This document shows positions 1 to 7,218 of a stretch of 15,547 nucleotides of DNA, piece by piece. The position numbers and the translations under genes were made by a program. The stretch is taken from positions 1-15,547 of the forward strand of contig DAOWFY010000044.1 in assembly GCA_030637775.1 (NCBI GenBank), written 5' to 3'. The notes under the pieces are model-generated. The model did not search any database. It had not been told where the DNA came from and saw only the letters and a program-made list of their open reading frames with translations. Every line of letters begins with the position of its first letter. The first letter of the stretch is position 1. This stretch comes from DAOVGU01 sp030637775 [NCBI: bacterium]. Lineage in GTDB: Bacteria; Ratteibacteria; UBA8468.

Positions 1-1347
1 ATAAAGAAACTTATTCTTGGGGCATTTTATAAGAACTCGAATCGGATAACAATCAGTGGGGGGCCAGCCCCAAATTTCGACACAAAGAGTTGGATTAGTA
101 GAATAATTCGTATCAGGATAGTATTTAAGAACAATGGTATCAAAATCCTTTTCTTCTACTTCTATCTTCACGCCACCACCCCAACATACGAAATCTGGAG
201 TAAAATGGAATGAAGGAAAAGGTGACCAACCACAGAGTTCAATAATGAATTTTGCTAACTCAGCGGGGTCGGTTGGCACTCCAGGAAGTTTAAGGAGGAA
301 TTTTACTAAGGGGAATTGTAGTATGAATTCTCCTACAGCTTCTCCCTCCGCACCGGATGGAGTGATCGCTTTTGCTTTGAACTTGGCTTCAAGATACTCT
401 GGTCCTCTATCTGAAACGAAACTGACAACAAAGAGCCCATCTTTCCTTGTAGTTAAAGTAAAAGGACCTGCGATGATATTCCCCCCGATATCTTCAATAG
501 CATCTATAGTAACAGTAGCACCTGCGATAGGCTCTCCATCCTCTAAAACTATCCCGACAATTGTTACTTCATCCCTTTTAAAAAAGCCATAGGTTGAAAA
601 ATGATCCACCTCAATAGATACAAAACTCCAGCTCTCATCAACAATGCCGTATTTCCTTGTGTGCACATAAGTATTGGTCTCTGGGTCAAAGGTGAAAAGA
701 GCCACATAGGTTCCTGGAGCCAGGATAATATTCAAAGGGATGGTGATGGTTACGGGCACATTAAAGGTTAGGCCATCGGGTTGGAAGTTGGCTGCTCCTA
801 AGAGTTCCCATCCTTCAGGGACAGGAACTGGTAAAGTCTCTTCCGTTAATGTATCAATACTTATAATGATATTCTCACTCAGGGCTCCTGGGGGAATCTC
901 TACTTTTGTTCCAGCACTGGTAAGGACAGTCCCTCCCTCTGGCCCAATAGTAATATTGGGAGCCATTATCTCAATACTTATAAAGGCTTCTGGTTTTGAC
1001 CTGAGTTCTACTGCTATTTTGTTTTCGCCATCTGCTAGAACAACAGGAACCGAAATAGAACCAACCGTCTGATTAAATCTGTCTGGACCAACTACCAATT
1101 CATTATTCAGATAGATTTTAGCGCTACTGACTCTGAAATTTCCTTCGCTATCACCATTAACTATATTCAGTGTGGTCTCTATGCTTGGTTCTAATACAGA
1201 GAAGGTTTTGACTTCTGTTATTGGTTTCCCTTTCCCTCTGGTGAAGGTCTCTGGCCCGAATAATAGAATACCTTCTTCTCCCAAGGCTATTTGTGGGAGA
1301 CTGAGTCCTAACAACATACAAACCGTCAATAAAACAAATTTTCGCAT
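1..1347 (-). CDS. Secreted ZU5-domain protein, C-terminus beyond window
   Basis: I read this frame directly: it is open without a stop from an ATG at 1347 down to base 1, giving at least 449 residues. It begins with a signal peptide (MRKFVLLTVCMLLGLSL..., cleavage probably near residue 23). A beta-rich segment follows at about 25-128 containing RVSSAKIYLNN, DRFNQTV and VELRSKP, a pattern I recall from many secreted bacterial proteins. Residues about 132-235 carry GPEGGTV and GTKVEIPPGAL, typical of ZU5 domains, and residues about 260-335 resemble a carboxypeptidase-regulatory-like fold (GIVLEDGEPIAGATVTID). The product is probably exported and structural or adhesive; no catalytic motif is visible. 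An AAAGGA sequence lies 10 nt upstream of the ATG. It follows the TPR/HEAT gene by 35 nt and may be co-transcribed. The gene is cut by the window edge, so its full length and any C-terminal sorting signal are unknown. Confidence 0.85.
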   Translation of the reverse strand, partial: MRKFVLLTVCMLLGLSLPQIALGEEGILLFGPETFTRGKGKPITEVKTFSVLEPSIETTLNIVNGDSEGNFRVSSAKIYLNNELVVGPDRFNQTVGSISVPVVLADGENKIAVELRSKPEAFISIEIMAPNITIGPEGGTVLTSAGTKVEIPPGALSENIIISIDTLTEETLPVPVPEGWELLGAANFQPDGLTFNVPVTITIPLNIILAPGTYVALFTFDPETNTYVHTRKYGIVDESWSFVSIEVDHFSTYGFFKRDEVTIVGIVLEDGEPIAGATVTIDAIEDIGGNIIAGPFTLTTRKDGLFVVSFVSDRGPEYLEAKFKAKAITPSGAEGEAVGEFILQFPLVKFLLKLPGVPTDPAELAKFIIELCGWSPFPSFHFTPDFVCWGGGVKIEVEEKDFDTIVLKYYPDTNYSTNPTLCVEIWGWPPTDCYPIRVLIKCPKNKFLY

Positions 1348-1382
1348 GATAAATCCATCCTTTGTTTTTTTAAGGGTTAAAC

Positions 1383-2639
1383 CTAATGCTCCTCCAAAAG
1401 TTTTTTCACGAGAAAGCGGACATAAGGGTCCTTATCATTTAATCCCTCTTTCAATATGGCGATAGCCACTTCTCCTCCTAATCTTGAGAGAATATATGAA
1501 ATGCCAATCCGAGTTTCCAAGTTTTTATCTCTTATCAGATTGTTCTTCTCTATTATATCTATTGCCTCTTCTCTCAATTCTCTGATGGTCTTTTCTTTGT
1601 CAACCTGGAACTCAGCCGGTAAATCACTCAAATCTTTATTTATTATTGCCTTGCCATAACCACTTGCAAGAGAGAGAATTTGATTTACCTTGTTTTCTCG
1701 TTCTTTTACTATCTTGCTCGCCTTATCTAATTCCCTTTTCTTCTCCATCATATTGTTTTTTTTGAAAAGCCGCTCAAGTAACATTTGCCCAAGATTCCAC
1801 TTAAAAATGCCAAAGTACCGCTCTCTCAGTAAATTCTGATTTTCATGCAGATAATGTTTCCCTATTTTCTGCATGGTTTCGTACGTTTCTATTGCTTTAT
1901 CAATCTCTTCCTTCTTCTCGTAATAATTTCCTTGAGCCATCAAGGATCCTGTTAGTCCACGAATTGAGCTGAAATTTTTAGTTATAACATTCATCTCCAG
2001 ATAAGGTGTAGAGCAGTAATCTTTATCATTTCCTTTCCTTAGTTCAGAGAATATGTCCGGATGCATCAACCGACCATCCGGATATCTCTCTCGCCAATGA
2101 AAATCGAGGGGCTCATTCTTTTCTTTTGCCATAATAATTGCCTTATGGTAGTTATAAACTGCATTTTTGGGTTCACTCTTAATGCATCTGTCAATAAGAG
2201 AAATAGCTTTTCGAAAACTTTTTTTGGCTTTTTTATCTTTTCCCTCGGAACGATATATTTCCCCGATTTTAGTATAAGCAATAGCAGAGATAAAATCATG
2301 TCCTCGATAATCTCGGATAACTTTTTGGAAATCCCCCAGTTTCTTTGTAGCTGTGGCTATGGCTAACTGCCAGGCAGGGGCAAAACTACTTCGGGGATAA
2401 TCTGCTAAAACTTTTTTGAGGATTTCGAAGTACTTACTTTTATCTATCAAATTTATCTCCCCTCGTTCACCCGCTCGATAGAACATGCGGTCTCTTGTAT
2501 ATCTGGCCATCAAGTCTTCTTGCTTATAAGTGTTCCCTTGTATGCTTTCCCGCTTAGCAAAGGTTATTATGGCAAAAACAATTAATGCTATTGCCACAGC
2601 TAAAGAGCTGATTAAACCTACCTTTTTTCTAGTTTTCAT
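1383..2639 (-). CDS. Membrane-anchored TPR/HEAT-repeat protein
   Basis: A 418-residue protein of unknown specific function. A basic N-terminus (MKTRKK) is followed by one hydrophobic helix at about 8-28, so it is probably anchored in the inner membrane with the rest outside the cytoplasm; there is no lipobox cysteine. Helical repeats resembling TPRs occur at about 85-155 (AYTKIGEIYRSEGKDKKAKK and following) and about 230-265. The last 45 residues (GISYILSRLGGEVAIAILKEGLNDKDPYVRFLV) look like one HEAT-type repeat. Such proteins usually act as protein-interaction scaffolds; no enzyme motif is seen. The ATG lies 16 nt after the mcsB stop with no clear Shine-Dalgarno sequence, so it is probably the next gene of the same transcript. 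The family is not recognised with confidence. Confidence 0.8.
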   Translation of the reverse strand: MKTRKKVGLISSLAVAIALIVFAIITFAKRESIQGNTYKQEDLMARYTRDRMFYRAGERGEINLIDKSKYFEILKKVLADYPRSSFAPAWQLAIATATKKLGDFQKVIRDYRGHDFISAIAYTKIGEIYRSEGKDKKAKKSFRKAISLIDRCIKSEPKNAVYNYHKAIIMAKEKNEPLDFHWRERYPDGRLMHPDIFSELRKGNDKDYCSTPYLEMNVITKNFSSIRGLTGSLMAQGNYYEKKEEIDKAIETYETMQKIGKHYLHENQNLLRERYFGIFKWNLGQMLLERLFKKNNMMEKKRELDKASKIVKERENKVNQILSLASGYGKAIINKDLSDLPAEFQVDKEKTIRELREEAIDIIEKNNLIRDKNLETRIGISYILSRLGGEVAIAILKEGLNDKDPYVRFLVKKLLEEH

Positions 2640-2655
2640 TTTTTTGTGAAAGAAC

Positions 2656-3702
2656 CTAACTTTCCTTTAATCTGTCCCTGACTAACTTTGCTCGCGCGCG
2701 GTCCCTTTCTTGAGGGGATAGGGTTTTTCCCATCATTTTTTGGATATGGGCAGGAAGAGTGAGGATATCCAGTTCATTAATAAACTCCTTTTTCAGATTA
2801 ATTATACCTAAATCAATACCCAGCCTTAAGGTGGAAAGAAGGGATATCGATTCCTGGCTGGTTAAAAGTCGCGAGTTCTGCAAAATCCCGTAAGCTCTCC
2901 AGACCTCATTTTCTATTGAGTTTTTCTGTCGGGAGAAGAGGTTTTTACGCGCCGTTTCCTCATAGCCGATAAGTTGTTTCACCAAACTCTCCATATGGTC
3001 AACAACCTCTTCCTCTCGCTTTCCTAATGTTGCTCCATTGGAGACCTGGAAGATATTACCCTTGATTTCACTTCCTTCCCCGTAGAGCCCTCGCACCACA
3101 ATTCCCAATTTAGTGAGCGCCGGGAGGACCTTATGAATCTCCTTGGTAAGAGTGAGCGCGGGAAGATGGACCATTACTGAGGCCCGCATCCCTGTACCCA
3201 AGTTAGTGGGACAGGTGGTAAGGTAGCCCCAATCCTCGTCAAAGGCAAAGCCAACTGCCTCATTTAACTCCCCATCCAATTTATTGATCAGCAGCCAGCA
3301 GTCCCTTAATTGCAAACCTGACTCTAATACCTGGATGCGGAGATGGTCCTCTTCATTAACCATAACGCTAACAACCTCTCCTTCTCCAATAATGAGGAAT
3401 CTTCCCTCTTTCCTTTTATATTCGGGACTGATGAGATGCCTCTCCACCAGGAAGTCTCGATCTAGACTGCTGAGTTTTTCCATTTCCACTAGGATTCCAT
3501 TTTTTAGATAGAGGTTCTTTTTCAAGATCGGGCGAATCCTATGGGAAATCGCGAGAAGATCCTGCTTCTTTGCCCAGTGAGGGAAAGGAAGATTTTCTAA
3601 ATTTCTGGCCAAACGGAGGCGGGAACTGAGCACAGTTTCGCTCTTCGGCCCTTTGCTTTTTAACCAGTCGCTCGTTTTAGAAATCAAATCATTCAATTCC
3701 AC
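2656..3702 (-). CDS. mcsB: Protein-arginine kinase McsB
   Basis: McsB transfers phosphate from ATP to arginine side chains; in Firmicutes phosphoarginine marks proteins for ClpCP degradation. The 348 residues match the family's usual length. Visible guanidino-kinase features are the phosphate-binding SSRLRLARN (about 26-34), the NEEDH loop (116-120) with its catalytic acidic residue, and the TTCPTNLGTGMRASVMVHLP segment (162-181) with active-site Cys164. The C-terminus carries RDRARA (333-338), matching the RDxxRA motif of the phosphoarginine-binding allosteric pocket described for Bacillus McsB. The start is GTG at 3702, 2 nt after the mcsA stop, so translation is probably coupled. No ctsR or clpC lies beside it in this window, unlike the Bacillus operon. 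Identification is secure. Confidence 0.96.
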   Translation of the reverse strand: MELNDLISKTSDWLKSKGPKSETVLSSRLRLARNLENLPFPHWAKKQDLLAISHRIRPILKKNLYLKNGILVEMEKLSSLDRDFLVERHLISPEYKRKEGRFLIIGEGEVVSVMVNEEDHLRIQVLESGLQLRDCWLLINKLDGELNEAVGFAFDEDWGYLTTCPTNLGTGMRASVMVHLPALTLTKEIHKVLPALTKLGIVVRGLYGEGSEIKGNIFQVSNGATLGKREEEVVDHMESLVKQLIGYEETARKNLFSRQKNSIENEVWRAYGILQNSRLLTSQESISLLSTLRLGIDLGIINLKKEFINELDILTLPAHIQKMMGKTLSPQERDRARAKLVRDRLKES

Positions 3703-3704
3703 TT

Positions 3705-4190
3705 TTAGTCTTTTTCTGTTTCCTTGATTTTGTCCCGCAGTCGGGCCGCCTCCTCGAACTCCTCTTTGGCTATTGCCTCTTTCAATTTTTCTCGCAGGAG
3801 CTGAATATCCGAGACCTTTTCCTTTTTTTCTTCCCTCTTTTTCTTAGGAAATTTGCCAATGTGTTTACTGCTTCCATGAATTTTCTTCAAGAGAGGCTCA
3901 AGTGGCTTATGGAAAAACGAATAACATTGGCTACAGCCTAAGAAACCTGTCTCTTTGAAGTTGGAATAGGTGAATCCACAATTTTTGCATCTTAAATCAG
4001 GCTTTAGGGAAGGTAGGTGTTCTGGCTCTAAGAGACCGCCAAGGAGATCGGCAAGAGAAAATGTGGAGGATAAAATAAATCCCCTCTTTTTAGCACACTC
4101 CTCACAGAGGTGCAATCCTGTGGTTACCCCGTTGACAATTTCGGTGTAATGGAAACTGGCTTCCTGGTTTCCACATTCCTCACAGAGCAT
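3705..4190 (-). CDS. mcsA: McsA, zinc-finger activator of McsB
   Basis: McsA is the zinc-binding partner that activates McsB. The 161-residue protein has two four-cysteine modules: Cys3/Cys6 with Cys29/Cys32, and Cys68/Cys71 with Cys86/Cys89, each pair spaced CxxC as expected for structural zinc. A lysine- and glutamate-rich linker leads to a C-terminal UVR-type helical hairpin (about 127-158, LREKLKEAIAKEEFEEAARLRDKI), a usual McsA feature. The ATG overlaps the end of ilvE by 11 nt in another frame, with AAGGA about 9 nt upstream inside the ilvE coding sequence, so translation is coupled to ilvE. mcsB follows 2 nt after the stop. Confidence 0.94.
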   Translation of the reverse strand: MLCEECGNQEASFHYTEIVNGVTTGLHLCEECAKKRGFILSSTFSLADLLGGLLEPEHLPSLKPDLRCKNCGFTYSNFKETGFLGCSQCYSFFHKPLEPLLKKIHGSSKHIGKFPKKKREEKKEKVSDIQLLREKLKEAIAKEEFEEAARLRDKIKETEKD

Positions 4191-5058
4191 ATTTTTTTCC
4201 TTGGCTATTTACCAATCTCTTGAAGCCAGCCATTAATCTTTTAGTAAGAGAACCCACCTTACCATCGGCAATAGTTCTTCCGTCAATCTTGGTTACGGGA
4301 ATGATTTCGGCTGCCGTTCCGGTGAGAAAAACTTCTTCGCTATTATAAAGGTCATAACGGGTAAGGAGAGGTTCTTTCACCTGTATTTTGAAGGATTGAG
4401 CCAATCCGATAACAACATTTCGCGTGATTCCTTCCAAGATACCAATCGAGAGAGGTGGAGTGCAAAGAATTTCCTCTTTAGCGATAAAGATATTATCCCC
4501 CGTACATTCCACCAGATAACCATCTCGATTGAGCATAATTGCTTCCAATGCTCCCGAATTTGTCGCCTCAATCTTTGCGAGGATATTATTGAGATAATTT
4601 AAGGACTTAATCGCTGGATTTAAGGCCTCAATGTCATTCCGTCTTGTAGCCACAGTCACAAGGCTTAAACCCTTTTCATATAATTCTTTAGGATTAGGGT
4701 AAAGTTGGATTTTACTGGTGATGATAAAGATTGTTGGAGAAGGACATTTGGCTGGGTCCAACCCTAAATCACCATCCCCCCTGGTTACCACCACCCGGAT
4801 ATAGGCATCCTTTAGATTATTAGCACGCAAGGTTTTAATGATTGCTCCTTCTAATTCATTTAAGGATAAAGGAATCTCCAGCATAATAGCTTTGGCACTC
4901 CGGTAAAGTCTTTCAAGATGCTCCTTTAATTTAAAGACCCTGCCATTGTAACTACGAATACCTTCGAAGACACCATCACCATATAAAAGTCCGTGGTCAA
5001 AGACCGAAACCTTTGCTTCTTCCTCGGGAACAATTTTCCCGTTTAACCAAATCTTCAT
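4180..5058 (-). CDS. ilvE: Branched-chain amino acid aminotransferase (class IV PLP fold)
   Basis: The predicted reaction is reversible amino transfer between leucine, isoleucine or valine and 2-oxoglutarate, using pyridoxal phosphate in the cytoplasm. The 292 residues fit the compact IlvE type. Landmarks are DHGLLYGDGVFEGIRSYNG (21-39), IRVVVTRGDGDLGLDP (87-102), the Schiff-base lysine Lys151 in AIKSLNYLNN, CTGDNIF (185-191) and the phosphate-binding GTAAEIIPVTKIDGR (247-261). A D-amino-acid aminotransferase is a less likely alternative because GDLGLDP and the C-terminal motif favour BCAT. A good sigma70-like promoter lies just upstream, with its -10 box only 8 nt from the ATG. The 3' end overlaps mcsA, an unusual pairing of amino-acid metabolism with protein quality control. 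Confidence 0.92.
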   Translation of the reverse strand: MKIWLNGKIVPEEEAKVSVFDHGLLYGDGVFEGIRSYNGRVFKLKEHLERLYRSAKAIMLEIPLSLNELEGAIIKTLRANNLKDAYIRVVVTRGDGDLGLDPAKCPSPTIFIITSKIQLYPNPKELYEKGLSLVTVATRRNDIEALNPAIKSLNYLNNILAKIEATNSGALEAIMLNRDGYLVECTGDNIFIAKEEILCTPPLSIGILEGITRNVVIGLAQSFKIQVKEPLLTRYDLYNSEEVFLTGTAAEIIPVTKIDGRTIADGKVGSLTKRLMAGFKRLVNSQGKKYAL

Positions 5059-5066
5059 GATTTTTT

Positions 5067-5095
5067 ATTATACCTCATTTATCTGAAGCCTGCAA
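5067..5095 (-). promoter_or_regulatory. Candidate sigma70 promoter for ilvE-mcsA-mcsB, near-leaderless
   Basis: On the minus strand a TTGCAG -35 box (5090-5095) and a perfect TATAAT -10 box (5067-5072) are separated by 17 nt. The -35 box starts directly after the lolD stop codon. Transcription would begin near 5059-5061, leaving 0-3 nt before the ilvE ATG at 5058. The only GAGG (5074-5077) lies in the spacer, 15 nt before the ATG. Chance occurrence in an AT-rich gap is possible. Confidence 0.55.
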
Positions 5096-5773
5096 CTATA
5101 CTATCCTTCCCTCCCGAAGGTTAAGCAGCCGGCTGGCTATCTTGGCAACTGCTTGGTTATGAGTAGCCAGAAGAAAGGTCTGATGATTTTTTTGATTCAG
5201 TTTCTGGATAGATTCCAAGAAGGAATTGCTTGCTTCTCTATCTAAGTTTCCTGTGGGCTCATCGGCAAAGATGATCTCCGGATTATTGATGAGAGCTCGG
5301 GCGATGGCTACCCGTTGTTGTTCTCCGCCAGAAAGTTGAGCCGGCCGAAAATTCATTCTATCGGAAAGACCAAACTCGGTAAGCAGAGAGATGGCTTTCT
5401 TCTGGTAAATCTTGCAAGAGCCTCTCTTTCTCCTGATGAACAGGGGAAGAATAACATTCTCCAAAATAGTGAACTCAGATAGGAGATGGTAAAACTGAAA
5501 GACAAGACCGAACTTCTCATTGCGGAGTTTCGCTAATTCCTCGTCCGAAAACCCGGATAAGTCCGCTCCATCCAGCCATACCTTCCCCTCAGTTGGTCTG
5601 TCTAAACCCGCCAGAAGATGCAAGAGGGTACTTTTCCCTGAACCTGAGGGACCAAAGATAACCAAAATCTCCCCGCGCTTTAAGGAAAGATTAATTCCAG
5701 AAAGTGCAATAACCTCTTTACTGCCTTCCTGATAAGCCTTCTTCAGATTTTCTGCAACTAAGTAATTTTCCAC
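5096..5773 (-). CDS. lolD: Lipoprotein-releasing ABC transporter ATPase LolD
   Basis: This is the ATPase subunit that powers release of lipoproteins from the inner membrane together with the adjacent LolC/E permease. With a GTG start at 5773 it has 225 residues, normal for LolD. It shows Walker [10 protein letters not shown] (41-49), the Q-loop [17 protein letters not shown] (91-107), signature [15 protein letters not shown] (147-161), Walker [13 protein letters not shown] (167-178) and the switch histidine in LLATHN. The frame stays open upstream to 5896, but those 41 extra residues are encoded by a palindromic repeat block and do not resemble a LolD N-terminus; [14 protein letters not shown] matches the expected start. 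The ribosome-binding site is weak (GGGA). A MacB- or FtsE-type ATPase is possible by sequence alone, but the permease context supports LolD. Confidence 0.9.
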   Translation of the reverse strand: MENYLVAENLKKAYQEGSKEVIALSGINLSLKRGEILVIFGPSGSGKSTLLHLLAGLDRPTEGKVWLDGADLSGFSDEELAKLRNEKFGLVFQFYHLLSEFTILENVILPLFIRRKRGSCKIYQKKAISLLTEFGLSDRMNFRPAQLSGGEQQRVAIARALINNPEIIFADEPTGNLDREASNSFLESIQKLNQKNHQTFLLATHNQAVAKIASRLLNLREGRIV

Positions 5774-5780
5774 TTTTTCC

Positions 5781-5953
5781 CGAGGACGACTCGCACCCCT
5801 CTGTGTCTCCCCAGAGGGGAGAACATTACTGCGAGCGAATGCTGTGCGACGAATAAGGAGCACGAGATAGCTATTATAGTGCGAGTCGGTGAGCACCCTG
5901 ACCGACGAAGCGATAGCTGAGGAGAACCGTCGAGAAAGTACTCCGAGCCTCCC
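5781..5953. repeat. Palindrome-rich repeat block between lolC/E and lolD
   Basis: The 180-nt gap between the permease stop and the lolD start is unusually long for this packed run and is full of inverted repeats. CGACTCGCAC (5787-5796) pairs perfectly with GTGCGAGTCG (5879-5888). CCCCTCTG/CAGAGGGG forms an 8-bp stem with an 8-nt loop near 5797-5820. GTCGGT/ACCGAC (5885-5890 and 5901-5906) forms a 6-bp stem, and AGCTAT/ATAGCT surrounds it. The base composition is more GC-rich than its flanks. It resembles a non-autonomous mobile repeat or composite REP-type element; I do not recognise the family. Confidence 0.65.
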
Positions 5954-7141
5954 CTATTCATATCGCAGGGCTTCTGTTGGTTCTAATTTTCCTGCCCTCC
6001 AGGCTGGATACAGAGCGGCAAGAAATGTAATAAGCAAAACCATGCCACTAATGATAAAGAGATCGCTCGCTTGCACCTTAATCGGCAGATAGGAGAGGTC
6101 ATAAACAAATGCCGGCAGTCTAATGAATTGATACCTCTTCAAGAGGAAGGAGGAAAAAAGCCCTATCGCTAACCCCAGAGTTACTCCGATGACTCCGGTA
6201 AGCACTCCCTTTAAGATGAAAATCGTCGTAATTCCCTTTTTAGTTACACCTAAAGATTTTAAGATGCCAATGTCCTTTATCTTCTTGTAGACCATCGTCA
6301 TTAAAGAGCTGGCAATATTAAAGCCAGCGACAAGGATGATTAAGGTGAGGATAATGGTCATCGCACGTTTTTCAAGAGCAATTGCCGCAAAAAGAACTCT
6401 ATTTTCTTTGAGCCAGCTCTTTACAGTATAATCATTGCCTAAAGAGCGCGAGAGAGATTGAGCCAGTCTTTCTGAGCGCAAGAGATTTTTGATTTTGACC
6501 CCAATTCCGGTAACCATTCCCAAAAGGGCAAAGTCCTTCTGGGCTCTGCTTAAATTGATGAAGCTATAAGCACTATCGGTTGCATAAAGCCCGGATTCAA
6601 AGACCCCACTTACGATAAAGTCGCTCTCTTTTCCCGAGAGTCCACTGATGAGCCGGATTTTTTCTCCTCTCTCCACCCCCAAGGCTCGGGCAAGTTCCCT
6701 GCCGAGGATGATCTCATCTTCGGAGAGGAGAATGTCATTTTTCTTAACCCAATCTTTAATATTGGTAACTGTGGGCTCTCTTTCGGGATCAATTCCCTTT
6801 ACTATTCCGCCTAAGATATTTCCCTTTGATTGAAAGATTGCCTGGGTTTCAATAAATGGGGAGATTCCTTTGAGTTCCTCGCCAAGTAAACTTGTCGTTT
6901 TTTTAATTACTGTTTCATAATCGATTATCGGTTTTCTTTGGGAAATAATGATGGAGGGAGATGCGCCGGCAATCTTTTCTTTAAGAGCAAGACTAAATCC
7001 ACCCATCACCCCGAGCACGAGAATAAGAGCGGCTACCCCAATAGCAATCCCTAAAATTGAGACGAGAGTGGAAAAGTAGATGAAAGGCTCCTTCCCTTTC
7101 CTTCCTAAATAACGGGTAGCAATAAATAGCCGATAATCCAT
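5954..7141 (-). CDS. lolC: Lipoprotein-releasing ABC transporter permease (LolC/LolE family)
   Basis: This inner-membrane subunit would extract outer-membrane lipoproteins, energised by LolD. The 395-residue protein has the family layout: a cytoplasmic N-terminal stretch MDYRLFIATRYLGRKG, a first transmembrane helix at about 20-47, a large periplasmic MacB-like domain to about 255, then helices at about 260-285, 300-330 and 360-380. It ends in the characteristic ALYPAWRAGKLEPTEALRYE, the FtsX-type permease tail. Only one permease gene is present, so a homodimer (LolF-like arrangement) is possible; LolC and LolE cannot be distinguished. The ATG at 7141 fits the family N-terminus, yet the upstream sequence is C-rich with no Shine-Dalgarno sequence because a 25-bp inverted-repeat element ends 7 nt before the start. 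Confidence 0.9.
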   Translation of the reverse strand: MDYRLFIATRYLGRKGKEPFIYFSTLVSILGIAIGVAALILVLGVMGGFSLALKEKIAGASPSIIISQRKPIIDYETVIKKTTSLLGEELKGISPFIETQAIFQSKGNILGGIVKGIDPEREPTVTNIKDWVKKNDILLSEDEIILGRELARALGVERGEKIRLISGLSGKESDFIVSGVFESGLYATDSAYSFINLSRAQKDFALLGMVTGIGVKIKNLLRSERLAQSLSRSLGNDYTVKSWLKENRVLFAAIALEKRAMTIILTLIILVAGFNIASSLMTMVYKKIKDIGILKSLGVTKKGITTIFILKGVLTGVIGVTLGLAIGLFSSFLLKRYQFIRLPAFVYDLSYLPIKVQASDLFIISGMVLLITFLAALYPAWRAGKLEPTEALRYE

Positions 7142-7148
7142 AATCAGG

Positions 7149-7218
7149 GGGGTCAGGTCTCAACATTTAACAATTCACTAATAAATAGACATTTTGTTAA
7201 ATGTTGAGACCTGACCCC
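7149..7218. repeat. Palindromic mobile-type element, perfect 25-bp inverted repeat
   Basis: The arms 7149-7173 and 7194-7218 are exact reverse complements (25 of 25), separated by a 20-nt AT-rich loop. The left arm begins GGGGTCAGGTCTCAACATTT. I recall this GGTCAGGTCTCAACATT motif as recurrent in bacterial genomes, where REP-like hairpins are linked to Y1 (RAYT/IS200-like) transposases; that link needs a search. It lies between lolC/E and speB, provides the speB stop codon, and is not followed by a T-tract on either strand, so it is not a typical intrinsic terminator. Confidence 0.92.

Noticed and set aside
134-1465. Three plus-strand reading frames at 134-592, 740-1072 and 1172-1465
   Set aside because: They are antisense to a continuous minus-strand frame with signal peptide and recognisable domains; their translations are low-complexity and lack ribosome-binding sites.
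5774-5896. N-terminal 41-residue extension of LolD
   Set aside because: It is encoded by the palindromic block and does not resemble LolD N-termini; the GTG at 5773 gives the normal length. Kept as a finding to be tested.
7149-7218. Intrinsic terminator between speB and lolC/E
   Set aside because: The stem is long and no T-tract follows on either strand; the sequence fits a mobile repeat better.
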